From: Candidatus Phycosocius spiralis
Lineage (GTDB): Bacteria > Pseudomonadota > Alphaproteobacteria > Caulobacterales > Aquidulcibacteraceae
Assembly (NCBI RefSeq): GCF_030158815.1
Contig: NZ_BPFZ01000010.1
Location: 39,135 to 103,134, forward strand
DNA length: 64,000 bases
Direction: 5' to 3'
This document shows positions 27,168 through 35,227 of the stretch, piece after piece; position 1 is the stretch's first letter, and each line of letters starts with the position of its first letter. The notes below the pieces were generated by a model that saw only the letters and a list, made by a program, of their open reading frames with translations, searched no databases and was not told the origin of the DNA. A program made the translations under genes and the position numbers.

Positions 27168-27725
27168 ATGAAAAGCCCCAACGCCTCCCCACCCACGCCT
27201 AAAATGTCACCCTTTGTAACGATAGGTATCATTGGCGTCATCATTTTGCTTGATCAGGTGAGCAAATATTGGGTCCTCAATCATTTGGACCTATTAAGGC
27301 TTGGGAAGATTGAGTTATCTTCGATTTTCGATCTTACCATGGTTTGGAATTATGGGGTCAGCTTTGGCGCGCTCAAAGCCCATGCCGATTGGCAGCGTTG
27401 GGGCTTGGTTGGACTTTCTGCGATCATCGCCTGTGTTTTTGCCGCTTGGTTATTCAAAGCAGAACGGCGTCAGACCGCCCTTGCCCTAGCTCTAGTCATT
27501 GGTGGCGCGATCGGAAACATGGTGGATCGCATCCGATTTGGCGCAGTGGCGGACTTTTTAGATTTCTCGGGTTTCTTTTTCCCTTGGGTGTTTAATGTGG
27601 CCGACGCGGCCATCACCATTGGCGCGATCCTTTTGGCGATTGATATGCTGATGAATCCAGATAATCCGCCACAATCGAAACAAAATCTTCCGCCAAAAGA
27701 TGAAACCTCGCCCCCCACGGCGTGA
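27168..27725 (+). CDS. lspA: Lipoprotein signal peptidase (signal peptidase II)
   Basis: Cleaves the signal peptide of diacylglyceryl-prolipoproteins in the inner membrane. The 185-residue protein has four membrane spans. The catalytic aspartates lie in GNMVDRIRFGAVADFLDF and FNVADAAITIGA, and the early LDQVSKYWV motif is present. A proline-rich tail of about 20 residues follows the last span. A DUF3035 lipoprotein gene comes 106 bp later on the same strand, itself a probable client of this enzyme. Confidence 0.96.
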   Translation: MKSPNASPPTPKMSPFVTIGIIGVIILLDQVSKYWVLNHLDLLRLGKIELSSIFDLTMVWNYGVSFGALKAHADWQRWGLVGLSAIIACVFAAWLFKAERRQTALALALVIGGAIGNMVDRIRFGAVADFLDFSGFFFPWVFNVADAAITIGAILLAIDMLMNPDNPPQSKQNLPPKDETSPPTA

Positions 27726-27831
27726 ACAGCTGGACCCCATGCGGGCTTATCGCTAAGGCAGAGCCCGATTACAACACCGCGTCAGCCAGAGATGGCGGAG
27801 ATTGCGGCCAATTGAAAGACGGAGCGAAGTG

Positions 27832-28386
27832 GTGAAAACAAGCTTTTATGGCCTTTTAGCGATCACAAGTTTGGCTGCACTCTCCTTGGGTGGCTGCACC
27901 AGTGTGCGTCAAGCCCTTGGTAGCGAGAAGACGGCACCCGATGAATTTCGCGTTGTCTCCAAGGCGCCCTTGGTTGTACCCCCTGAGTTTAACCTGCGTC
28001 CACCACGTCCCGGCGAAGCCCGCCCGATGGAGCTGCGTGCTGATTTGCAAGCCCGTAGCGCTGTTTTTGGGGTACAATTGGGTACCAGTGCTAGTGAGGG
28101 CGAGCGTTTGTTGATTGAAAAAGCTGGCGGTACCAATGCCGATCCTAGGATTCGCGCCGTGATAGATGAGGAAACAGGTGGTGTCTCGCGCAAGCCGACC
28201 AAGTTTGCCGATCAAGTTCTGGGTCTGGTACGACAACCCGCGGCCCCAAATAGCGATCCATTATTGGCTGAAACCGAAGCTGAACGTCAACGCTTAGAGC
28301 AAAAAGCAATCCGCAACGCCACAGGCGGCCAACCAGTAAGCATTCAGCAAAATAAGCCGCGCGGGTTCAAACTGCCTGGAATGTAA
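27832..28386 (+). CDS. DUF3035 lipoprotein, BamF-like
   Basis: A 184-residue outer-membrane lipoprotein candidate. The signal peptide ends in the lipobox LGGC about 22 residues in. After it come KTAPDEFRVVSKAPLVVPPEF and LRPPRPGEARP, the core of DUF3035, whose Caulobacter member BamF belongs to the beta-barrel assembly complex. The GTG start at 27832 has GGAG eight bases upstream; a TTG at 27802 in frame is less likely. In related genomes M16 peptidase genes often follow; here mutL follows directly. bamD is also in this window. Confidence 0.85.
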   Translation: MKTSFYGLLAITSLAALSLGGCTSVRQALGSEKTAPDEFRVVSKAPLVVPPEFNLRPPRPGEARPMELRADLQARSAVFGVQLGTSASEGERLLIEKAGGTNADPRIRAVIDEETGGVSRKPTKFADQVLGLVRQPAAPNSDPLLAETEAERQRLEQKAIRNATGGQPVSIQQNKPRGFKLPGM

Positions 28387-28434
28387 ATGTGTGCAAGGCT
28401 GGTCGTCTCGCCCAGTAAAGCGCATAGGTACGCT

Positions 28435-30282
28435 ATGATCATTGCCCGCCTTCCCCCCGAAGCCATCAACCAAATTGCTGCGGGTGAAGTCATTGAACGC
28501 CCAGCAGCGGCCGTCAAGGAATTGGTTGAGAATGCACTTGACGCAGGTGCCTCTTTAATCCGTGTCTTGGCACAAGAGGGTGGCATCCATCGGCTGCTGG
28601 TTGAAGACGATGGGCATGGCATGGTGCCCGATCAATTGCTTTTGGCTGTAGAGCGTCATGCCACCTCCAAACTCATACCCAATAGCAATGGCACCTTAGA
28701 CCTTCTCTCTATCACAACCATGGGCTTTCGCGGCGAAGCTTTGCCCTCTATCGGTGCGATTGCCCGCATGAGCATCACCTCCAAAGTGACTGGTAGCGAC
28801 CAGGCTTGGGTGTTGCATGTTGAGGGTGGGCAGGTGACAGGGCCAGATCCAGCTCCTTGGCCCAATAAGTACTCAGGAACGCGGGTTGAAGTCCATGATC
28901 TCTTTTATGCCACTCCCGCTCGTCTTAGTTTTCTAAAATCGCCCCGTGCTGAAACACTTGCGATTTCTGATATGGTTCGCAGATTAGCTTTAGCGCGCCC
29001 AGATGTGGCCTTTAGCTTGGATTTAGACGGGCGTTCGAGCCTGCGCGTAGTGCCTGAAGGGTCGGACAAAGCGAGCCAGCGCGCGGCGCGGGTCGCAGCC
29101 ATTTTGGGTCAAAATGCCGCCGCGGATGCTTTGATGATTGATAGCGAGCGCGCAGAGATCCGTTTGACGGGTTTGGCAGGCTTGCCAACAGCCGCACGTA
29201 GTGATGCCCGCCATCAGCATTTATTCGTCAATGGCCGCCCAGTAAAAGACCCACTTCTAAAAGGTGCTGCGCGTGCGGCCTATCAAGATGTGTTAGCGCG
29301 CGACCGTCATCCGGTTTTGGCCTTATTTTTGGATATGGACCCAAAGCTCGTTGATGTGAATGTGCATCCTGCTAAGACCGAAGTGAGGTTTCGAGATGCC
29401 GCTTTGGTTCGCGGCCTTGTCATTGGCGCACTGCGCCATGCACTGGGGTCAGCGGGTGTTCGTAGTTCTGAGAGTTTGGGGCAAGCAACTTTGGGGGCAC
29501 TTGGTGTGGCGGCATCTAATTCTTCGCCTTGGCCCATGCCCGCACGCATGTATGGTGGCTATCAGTCCGGTATGATTGAGGCTGGAAGCGAAACGGCTTC
29601 CCTATGGCGTGGCCTTGCTGAGCCTATGGCGAAATCCACTTACGGCATGGGTGACCAAACAGAAGTAGGCCACCACCTAGAACATAATGAAGACATTACA
29701 CACTATCCCTTAGGGGCCGCCAAGGCACAGCTTCATGCAACCTATATTATTGCGGAAACGAAAGATGGCTTGGTGATCATTGACCAACACGCCGCCCATG
29801 AGCGCTTAACTTTGGAGCGCATGAAAGCTGCCCTAGCTGGCCAAGGCATCACCCGCCAACCCAATCTAATCCCAGACATTGTTGAGATGGAAGAAGGCGA
29901 TTGTGAGCGCTTGTTAAGCCGGGCTGAAGAGCTCGTTGGCTTTGGCTTGGTGTTAGAGGGCTTTGGGCGCGGTGCCATTGCCGTCTCTGAAACCCCGGCT
30001 ATCTTGGGCAAGATCAATACCCAGAAGCTCTTAAAAGACCTCGCCGATGATTTGGCCGCCTTTGATGAGGCTTTAACCTTAAAGGAGCGCATCGATGAAG
30101 TGCTCGCTACCATGGCCTGTCATGGCTCGGTCCGCGCTGGGCGGCAGTTAAGTGGCGAGGAGATGAATTTCTTGTTGCGTGAAATGGAGCGCACGCCGCG
30201 TTCTGGCCAATGCAATCATGGCCGGCCCACCTTTGTGAAGCTAGCATTGACCGATATTGAGCGCCTATTTGGTCGCAAATGA
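28435..30282 (+). CDS. mutL: DNA mismatch repair protein MutL
   Basis: Links mismatch recognition to strand removal. The 615-residue protein has the GHKL ATPase motifs ELVENALDAGAS, VEDDGHGM and MGFRGEALPSIG, then VNGRPVKDP and VNVHPAKTEVRF. The C-terminal half holds the endonuclease motif DQHAAHERLTLE starting at D450, so this MutL should nick DNA itself, as expected where MutH is missing. A final CNHGRPT zinc-site motif agrees. ATG at 28435 starts the family N-terminus; ATG at 28387 in frame adds 16 unlikely residues. Confidence 0.97.
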   Translation: MIIARLPPEAINQIAAGEVIERPAAAVKELVENALDAGASLIRVLAQEGGIHRLLVEDDGHGMVPDQLLLAVERHATSKLIPNSNGTLDLLSITTMGFRGEALPSIGAIARMSITSKVTGSDQAWVLHVEGGQVTGPDPAPWPNKYSGTRVEVHDLFYATPARLSFLKSPRAETLAISDMVRRLALARPDVAFSLDLDGRSSLRVVPEGSDKASQRAARVAAILGQNAAADALMIDSERAEIRLTGLAGLPTAARSDARHQHLFVNGRPVKDPLLKGAARAAYQDVLARDRHPVLALFLDMDPKLVDVNVHPAKTEVRFRDAALVRGLVIGALRHALGSAGVRSSESLGQATLGALGVAASNSSPWPMPARMYGGYQSGMIEAGSETASLWRGLAEPMAKSTYGMGDQTEVGHHLEHNEDITHYPLGAAKAQLHATYIIAETKDGLVIIDQHAAHERLTLERMKAALAGQGITRQPNLIPDIVEMEEGDCERLLSRAEELVGFGLVLEGFGRGAIAVSETPAILGKINTQKLLKDLADDLAAFDEALTLKERIDEVLATMACHGSVRAGRQLSGEEMNFLLREMERTPRSGQCNHGRPTFVKLALTDIERLFGRK

Positions 30283-30338
30283 GGTGTGACAATTCGCTGC
30301 GATGCCAGAAGCGCTTCCCGCTGGCGCAATCCTAGCTT

Positions 30339-30824
30339 ATGAAGCCCATCATGGCGCATTTTTCGATGCAGTTCGGGCGAACTGAACACGGCAAAACCTA
30401 TCTAGAACGACCCAGTGTGTATGGTCTTTGTACGCGAAATGATGAAAAGATTGCGCTGGTTAGGATTGGCACAATTGATCGTCATGTTTATGATCTCCCA
30501 GGTGGCGGTGTTGAAAGTGGAGAAAGCGATGCAGAAGCCGTAGTGCGCGAATTTGACGAAGAAACTGGCTTAACGGTTTGGCCGACGCGCCAATTATGCC
30601 GTGCCGGTCAATTCTGGATCAACCAAGGCACGCCCACGAATTCGCTGTGTTCTTTCTTTGAAGTGGAACTCACCGCCACCGATGGCAGGCCCAGTGAGCC
30701 CGATCATCAATTGGTTTGGACCAGCATGGATGAGGCGATGCGCAAAGTGCGACATGATGCCCATAGTTGGGCAATCCTGTTGTGGCTACGTGAACGGCGT
30801 AATGGTGAACGGGGACGCGACTGA
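30339..30824 (+). CDS. Nudix hydrolase
   Basis: A 161-residue Nudix protein with the box [24 protein letters not shown] (read in two parts) near residue 52, preceded by VYDLPGG. The REFDEETGL portion fits the REUxEExGU consensus fully. The early [17 protein letters not shown] strand is typical of the fold. The substrate is unknown. It lies between mutL (56 bp upstream) and pyrB (28 bp downstream) on the same strand, within a long rightward gene run. It is one of three Nudix genes in the window, together with mutT and the one at 6221. Confidence 0.85.
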   Translation: MKPIMAHFSMQFGRTEHGKTYLERPSVYGLCTRNDEKIALVRIGTIDRHVYDLPGGGVESGESDAEAVVREFDEETGLTVWPTRQLCRAGQFWINQGTPTNSLCSFFEVELTATDGRPSEPDHQLVWTSMDEAMRKVRHDAHSWAILLWLRERRNGERGRD

Positions 30825-30852
30825 TCATGGGTTCAAAGTGGAGCAAAAGCCA

Positions 30853-31827
30853 ATGAACCCGCAAGGTCCTTCACCCCGCGCGCCCTTTCCAAAGCGGCAT
30901 TTACTTCAAATTAGCGATCTCAATCGTCTTGAAGCGCTTGAACTGATCGCCCGCGCAGAAACCTTCTTGCCCTTTACCCAAGCGCGTGAGAAAAAGCTTT
31001 CGACCCTTAAAGGACGCACCTTAGTCAATCTATTCTTTGAAAACTCCACCCGCACCCAAGCCTCTTTTGAGCTGGCGGGGAAGCGCATGAGTGCAGACAC
31101 CGTCAATATGTCGGTTAAAACATCTTCTGTCGCTAAAGGGGAAACGCTGCTTGATACAGCTGCGTCCCTCAATGCGATGGGCCCAGATCTTTTGGTGGTG
31201 CGCCATGGCGCTTCCGGGGCTGCGCAATTATTGGCCCGTAAAGTCGGCTGTAGCGTGATCAATGCCGGGGATGGGACCCACGAGCACCCAACCCAAGCTT
31301 TGCTGGATGCTTTGACCCTCAAACGCTCTTTCGGCCAGGTTGAGGGTTTAATCATTGCGATATGTGGCGACATTTTGCATTCTCGTGTCGCGCGCTCGAA
31401 TGTAATCCTGTTATCGATGTTGGGTGCGCGGGTGCGCTTAATCGCGCCACCGACTTTGATGCCAGCGCAGGTTGAGCGCTGGGGCTGTGAGATTTATCAC
31501 TCTATGAGGCAAGGCTTAGAGGGCGTTGATGTGGTGATGATGCTGCGCCTACAGCTGGAACGGATGGATGGCGTATTTGTGCCCTCAGCGCGCGAATATT
31601 TTCGCTTTTATGGGCTGGACGCACGCAAGCTGGCGTTTGCTTCGAAACACGTCAAAGTTATGCATCCAGGCCCGATGAACCGGGGTGTGGAGATTGATTC
31701 TGATATTGCCGATGATCCCCGGGTATCGCTAATTGTGGATCAGGTTGAATCAGGAGTAGCGGTGCGCATGGCCGTGCTGGAAGCCTTAGCCAGCCATGGT
31801 GCCAATGGGGTGCAAGGCGATGACTGA
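30853..31827 (+). CDS. pyrB: Aspartate carbamoyltransferase catalytic subunit
   Basis: Joins carbamoyl phosphate to aspartate in pyrimidine synthesis. The 324-residue protein shows [18 protein letters not shown] (carbamoyl-phosphate loop), [37 protein letters not shown] and [16 protein letters not shown] at 30853 follows GGAG by nine bases; the frame continues upstream into the Nudix gene but is not used. Its stop overlaps the start of the dihydroorotase-like gene by eight bases (ATGACTGA). In bacteria with this pair, the two proteins usually form a stable complex. Confidence 0.96.
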   Translation: MNPQGPSPRAPFPKRHLLQISDLNRLEALELIARAETFLPFTQAREKKLSTLKGRTLVNLFFENSTRTQASFELAGKRMSADTVNMSVKTSSVAKGETLLDTAASLNAMGPDLLVVRHGASGAAQLLARKVGCSVINAGDGTHEHPTQALLDALTLKRSFGQVEGLIIAICGDILHSRVARSNVILLSMLGARVRLIAPPTLMPAQVERWGCEIYHSMRQGLEGVDVVMMLRLQLERMDGVFVPSAREYFRFYGLDARKLAFASKHVKVMHPGPMNRGVEIDSDIADDPRVSLIVDQVESGVAVRMAVLEALASHGANGVQGDD

Positions 31828-33109
31828 ACCCCGGATCCATTTTTTCAACGCCCGCTTGGTTGATCCAGCCAGCCAATTTGATGGCTCAGGCGAAGTGATG
31901 GTCGCGGGCGATAAAATTGTTGCGGTCGGGCCGCATGTAAGGCCTGAGCCCGGCGCGACCCGTGTCGATTGCGGCGGCCATGCCTTAATGCCAGGCTTAA
32001 TTGACTTGCACGTCTCAACCGGGGAGCCAGGCGAAGAACATCGCGAGACCTTAAAGACGGCTGGAAAAGCTGCCGTCGCAGGTGGGGTTACCACCATGGT
32101 ACTGCAACCTGACACCCAAACTGTGATTGATGATGCAGCTTTGGTTGACTTTATCGTCCGTCGTGGCCGCGACCATTCGTTAGCGCGGGTTTTGGCGGCC
32201 GGTGCTTTGACCCTTGGCCTCAAGGGTGAGCGGATCGCCGAATTTGGCCTGATGGCTGAAGCTGGTGCTGTCATGTTCACCAATAGCGATCATCCAGTTG
32301 TCAGCAGCCGCACGATGCAGCGCTGCATGGCTTATGCGACCGCTTTTGATGTGCTGATTACCTCGCGGCCAGAAGATGCCTTTCTGGCCGATGGCGGCAT
32401 GATGAACCAAGGTGAATTTGCCTCCAGACTGGGCTTAGCGGGTATTGCCGATGTTGCTGAAACCATAGCAGCCGACCGCGATATCCAATTGGCGCAACTC
32501 ACTGGATCACGATTGTTATTGGATATGATCTCATGCGAGGCGACCTTAGGACGCATAGCAATGGCTAGGGATCAGGGCGTAAAGATAAAAGCATCGGTTA
32601 GTGTGCATCATTTGACTTTGAACGAAAGCGATGTGGGGGATTATAGAACCTTCGCCAAGCTCGCCCCACCCTTGCGTAGCGAACAGGACCGTTTAGCCCT
32701 GGTTGAAGGCGTCAAGTCAGGTTTGATCGATGCGATTGTATCTGGCCATGACCCCCGCCCCGCCGAGCAAAAACGCCTCCCCTTTGATGAGGCCGCCTTT
32801 GGAGCCAGCGCACTTGAAACCCTCCTTCCAGCAGCGTTGATCCTTTATCATGAAGGCCTGATCGAACTGGTTGAGTTAATAGGGGCTTTGACTTTTGGCC
32901 CGGCGCAGATTTTAGGCCTGCCTCAGGGGCGCATTGCCGCTGGTACGCCTGCCGATTTAATCTTGGTTGATTTAGGCTTCCCGATCCGTTTTGATGCCAG
33001 CGCCATGCTTTCAAAGTCCAAAAACTCCCCCTATGATGGCCGAACCATGCAAGGTAAAGTCAAAGCAACCTGGGTCGGGGGCAAAAAAGTATACAGTGCT
33101 GCCGATTAA
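31820..33109 (+). CDS. pyrC': Dihydroorotase-like protein PyrC' (probably non-catalytic)
   Basis: A 429-residue amidohydrolase-fold protein of the pyrB-linked dihydroorotase group. Key active residues are changed. The metal motif expected as DxHxHxR reads D62-L-H64-V-S66-T-G68, so the second histidine and the substrate arginine are lost. The usual MPNT reads QPDT. The catalytic DHAPH reads G309-H310-D311-P312-R313, losing the aspartate. Length and fold are intact, and VHHLTL is kept. In Pseudomonas the comparable PyrC' is inactive but needed for aspartate carbamoyltransferase assembly; the same role is inferred here. A separate active PyrC should be encoded elsewhere. Confidence 0.85.
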   Translation: MTEPRIHFFNARLVDPASQFDGSGEVMVAGDKIVAVGPHVRPEPGATRVDCGGHALMPGLIDLHVSTGEPGEEHRETLKTAGKAAVAGGVTTMVLQPDTQTVIDDAALVDFIVRRGRDHSLARVLAAGALTLGLKGERIAEFGLMAEAGAVMFTNSDHPVVSSRTMQRCMAYATAFDVLITSRPEDAFLADGGMMNQGEFASRLGLAGIADVAETIAADRDIQLAQLTGSRLLLDMISCEATLGRIAMARDQGVKIKASVSVHHLTLNESDVGDYRTFAKLAPPLRSEQDRLALVEGVKSGLIDAIVSGHDPRPAEQKRLPFDEAAFGASALETLLPAALILYHEGLIELVELIGALTFGPAQILGLPQGRIAAGTPADLILVDLGFPIRFDASAMLSKSKNSPYDGRTMQGKVKATWVGGKKVYSAAD

Positions 33110-33139
33110 GTCTTGAACCTATACATCATTGGAAGCTTC

Positions 33140-33742
33140 ATGGATTATTTGATTGCAATTTTGGGTGGCTATCTCTTGGGCTCCATCCCGTTTGGTATCC
33201 TTTTGACGCGGCTGGCGGGATTGGGCGATTTGCGCCAAGTGGGTTCAGGCAATATTGGTGCCACCAATGTATTACGAACCGGGCGCAAAGATGTTGCGCT
33301 GGCTACGCTCATTTTAGATGCGGCCAAGGCCGCTACCGCTCTAACTTTAGCTGGCCATTATCTAGGCAGTCCGAGTAATCCCAATCTAGACGTGGGCTTT
33401 TGCGCGGGAGCAAGCGCCCTACTTGGCCATTGCTTTCCAATCTGGCTGAAGTTTTGCGGTGGCAAAGGGGTGGCGACCTTTTTTGGTACATTGCTGATCG
33501 GCATGTGGCCGGTTGGGGTTTTGGTTGGTGGCCTTTGGCTCGCCACTGCTTATACATTTCGGTATTCGTCCTTGAGTGCGTTGGTGTCGTCTGCCGCCGC
33601 GCCACTGATCGCAGTGGTTTTTCATATCAGCCCTATCGGGGTTGGGGCAACGCTTTTCATGTCGCTTATAGTATGGATCAGGCATCGCGAGAACATCGCC
33701 CGCCTGATCAAGGGTGAAGAGCCACACATTGGCAAACATTGA
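33140..33742 (+). CDS. plsY: Glycerol-3-phosphate acyltransferase PlsY
   Basis: Acylates glycerol 3-phosphate from acyl-phosphate, the first committed step of phospholipid synthesis in the inner membrane. The 200-residue, five-span protein shows GYLLGSIPFGILLTRL, the motif GSGNIGATNVLRTG, LLGHCFPIWLKFCGGKGVAT and the late RHRENIARLIKGEE. ATG at 33140 (GGAAG upstream) starts the family N-terminus; an in-frame TTG at 33113 is less likely. It lies between pyrC' and dprA, the usual alphaproteobacterial order. Confidence 0.95.
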   Translation: MDYLIAILGGYLLGSIPFGILLTRLAGLGDLRQVGSGNIGATNVLRTGRKDVALATLILDAAKAATALTLAGHYLGSPSNPNLDVGFCAGASALLGHCFPIWLKFCGGKGVATFFGTLLIGMWPVGVLVGGLWLATAYTFRYSSLSALVSSAAAPLIAVVFHISPIGVGATLFMSLIVWIRHRENIARLIKGEEPHIGKH

Positions 33743-33744
33743 GC

Positions 33745-34848
33745 ATGCAAGCACGTCAGTCTTTAAGCGCTAAGGAAAAGCGGGATTGGGTTCGCTTGGC
33801 CCGTGGCGACGGCATTGGTCCTGTCACCTTCTTTGGACTTGTCTCCCGATTTGGAACCCCAAGCGCTGCACTATCGGCCCTGCCCGATCTCCTTAAACAC
33901 GGTCGCGGTAAAGCAATTGCTTTGGTTTCCAATGACCAGATAGAAGATGAAATCGCAGCCACCCATGCCCGCGGTGGAACAATTATTGCAGCTTGTGAAC
34001 CCCTTTTTCCTAAGGGTCTGGCCGCTTTGACACCACCCCCACCCATCATCAGCGCGTGCGGGCAGCTTGACCTCTTACAAAAAAATATGGTCGCCATTGT
34101 GGGCGCGCGCAATGCCTCTGCCGCCGGTTTACGTTTAGCGCGCGAGTTTGCCGGCGGATTAGGCCAAGCAGGTTATATCATCGTTTCAGGTATGGCGCGT
34201 GGCATTGACGGTGCCGCCCATCATGCAAGCCTTTCCACAGGTACCATCGGTGTGCTTGCGGGTGGTCTTGACCATATCTATCCTCCCGAACATGAAACTC
34301 TTTATCATCAGATCCGCGAAGACGGGGTCTTGGTCTCAGAAAGCCCTTTATTTGCCAAAGTGCATGCCCGCGATTTTCCACGACGCAATCGCATCATCTC
34401 CGGGTTAAGTCTTGCCACCTTGATCGTGGAGGCTGAAGCCCGCTCTGGTTCTTTGATCACCGCACGTTTTGCTGCCGAACAAGGACGCGAAGTCATGGCG
34501 GTACCCGGTTCACCACTTGATCCCCGAGCCGCAGGCCCCAACAGCCTGATTAAGGATGGGGCACATTTGGTTAGCAGTGTAGAGGACATTCTTGAATGTC
34601 TTGGCAGCGCAATGGGCTTTCAAGAGGAAAAAATAGTGCCCTATCTGCATGCCACAACCGGTATCGCCATCGACCCTGAAGCATTAGACCGCGTAGAAGC
34701 CTTATTATCTCCTGTTCCCATAAGTCTAGCCGATCTTGCTACCGATACTGGCCTGCCTTGGCGTACCATCGCTGCCATTGTAGTTGAGTTGGAATTAAGT
34801 GGTCGTGCAGTTACGCAAGCTGGGGGTCTGGTTTCAAGCCCAGTTTAA
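33745..34848 (+). CDS. dprA: DNA processing protein DprA
   Basis: Binds incoming single-stranded DNA and loads RecA during transformation. The 367-residue protein has an N-terminal SAM-like helical part (RLARGDGIGPVTFFGLVSRFG), the Rossmann core with IVGARNASAAGLRLA, VSGMARGIDGAAH, VLAGGLDHIYPPEH, FPRRNRIISGLS and EAEARSGSLITAR, and a C-terminal winged DprA_WH part. ATG at 33745 is chosen over TTG at 33739, which overlaps the plsY stop. Its last 38 bases lie opposite the small gene at 34811-35035. With comF it is one of two competence-related genes here. Confidence 0.94.
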   Translation: MQARQSLSAKEKRDWVRLARGDGIGPVTFFGLVSRFGTPSAALSALPDLLKHGRGKAIALVSNDQIEDEIAATHARGGTIIAACEPLFPKGLAALTPPPPIISACGQLDLLQKNMVAIVGARNASAAGLRLAREFAGGLGQAGYIIVSGMARGIDGAAHHASLSTGTIGVLAGGLDHIYPPEHETLYHQIREDGVLVSESPLFAKVHARDFPRRNRIISGLSLATLIVEAEARSGSLITARFAAEQGREVMAVPGSPLDPRAAGPNSLIKDGAHLVSSVEDILECLGSAMGFQEEKIVPYLHATTGIAIDPEALDRVEALLSPVPISLADLATDTGLPWRTIAAIVVELELSGRAVTQAGGLVSSPV

Positions 34849-35035
34849 CCAAGCGATCATGATGCTTTGCACGACGCGCTTCTGATGCGGCAGCGCGCAA
34901 ACATGCCGCCACAGCCTCCATTCCAGCTGACTCGCTTAATTGCTCGAGTTCCAAAGCAAGGTTACGGACAAAATCAGCAACCTCTTGGAGGTCTTTTTCA
35001 CTGGCGCGGTCAAGTGTCTTTGGTGCATTTGGCAT
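34811..35035 (-). CDS. Small hypothetical protein (74 aa), antisense to dprA end
   Basis: A 74-residue soluble, mainly helical protein beginning MPNAPKTLDRASEKDLQEV. It has no signal peptide or membrane segment. The helix content and spacing of Leu/Ala (EVADFVRNLALELEQLSES) suggest a small coiled or helical bundle, and the basic EARRAKHHDRL segment precedes the end. AAGGTGG lies about 10 bases before the ATG. I do not recognise the family. It overlaps the 3' end of dprA by 38 bp and is the only leftward gene between mutL and rnr. The coherent amphipathic composition favours a real gene. Confidence 0.55.
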   Translation of the reverse strand: MPNAPKTLDRASEKDLQEVADFVRNLALELEQLSESAGMEAVAACLRAAASEARRAKHHDRLVKLGLKPDPQLA

Positions 35036-35227
35036 GGAACAGGGTCCACCTTAGAGTTATCAGTTGTCTTATCCTGTAATTTATAGTTGTACCATCGTAT
35101 CCAAGAGCGTCAAGGTCCATTACACTTGGTTTTGTGCAAAGCCATTGACATAAGTCTCAAGCAACGACACCTGCGCTCTTTAAGCCCTGTATCTCCATGG
35201 GCTGTATTCAAGTTTGATAAGTGAACC

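Noticed and set aside
35145..35173. TTGACA as a -35 element for topA
   Set aside because: The -35 match is exact, but the sequence 17 bases on (CACCTG) is a poor -10. Not listed as a promoter.
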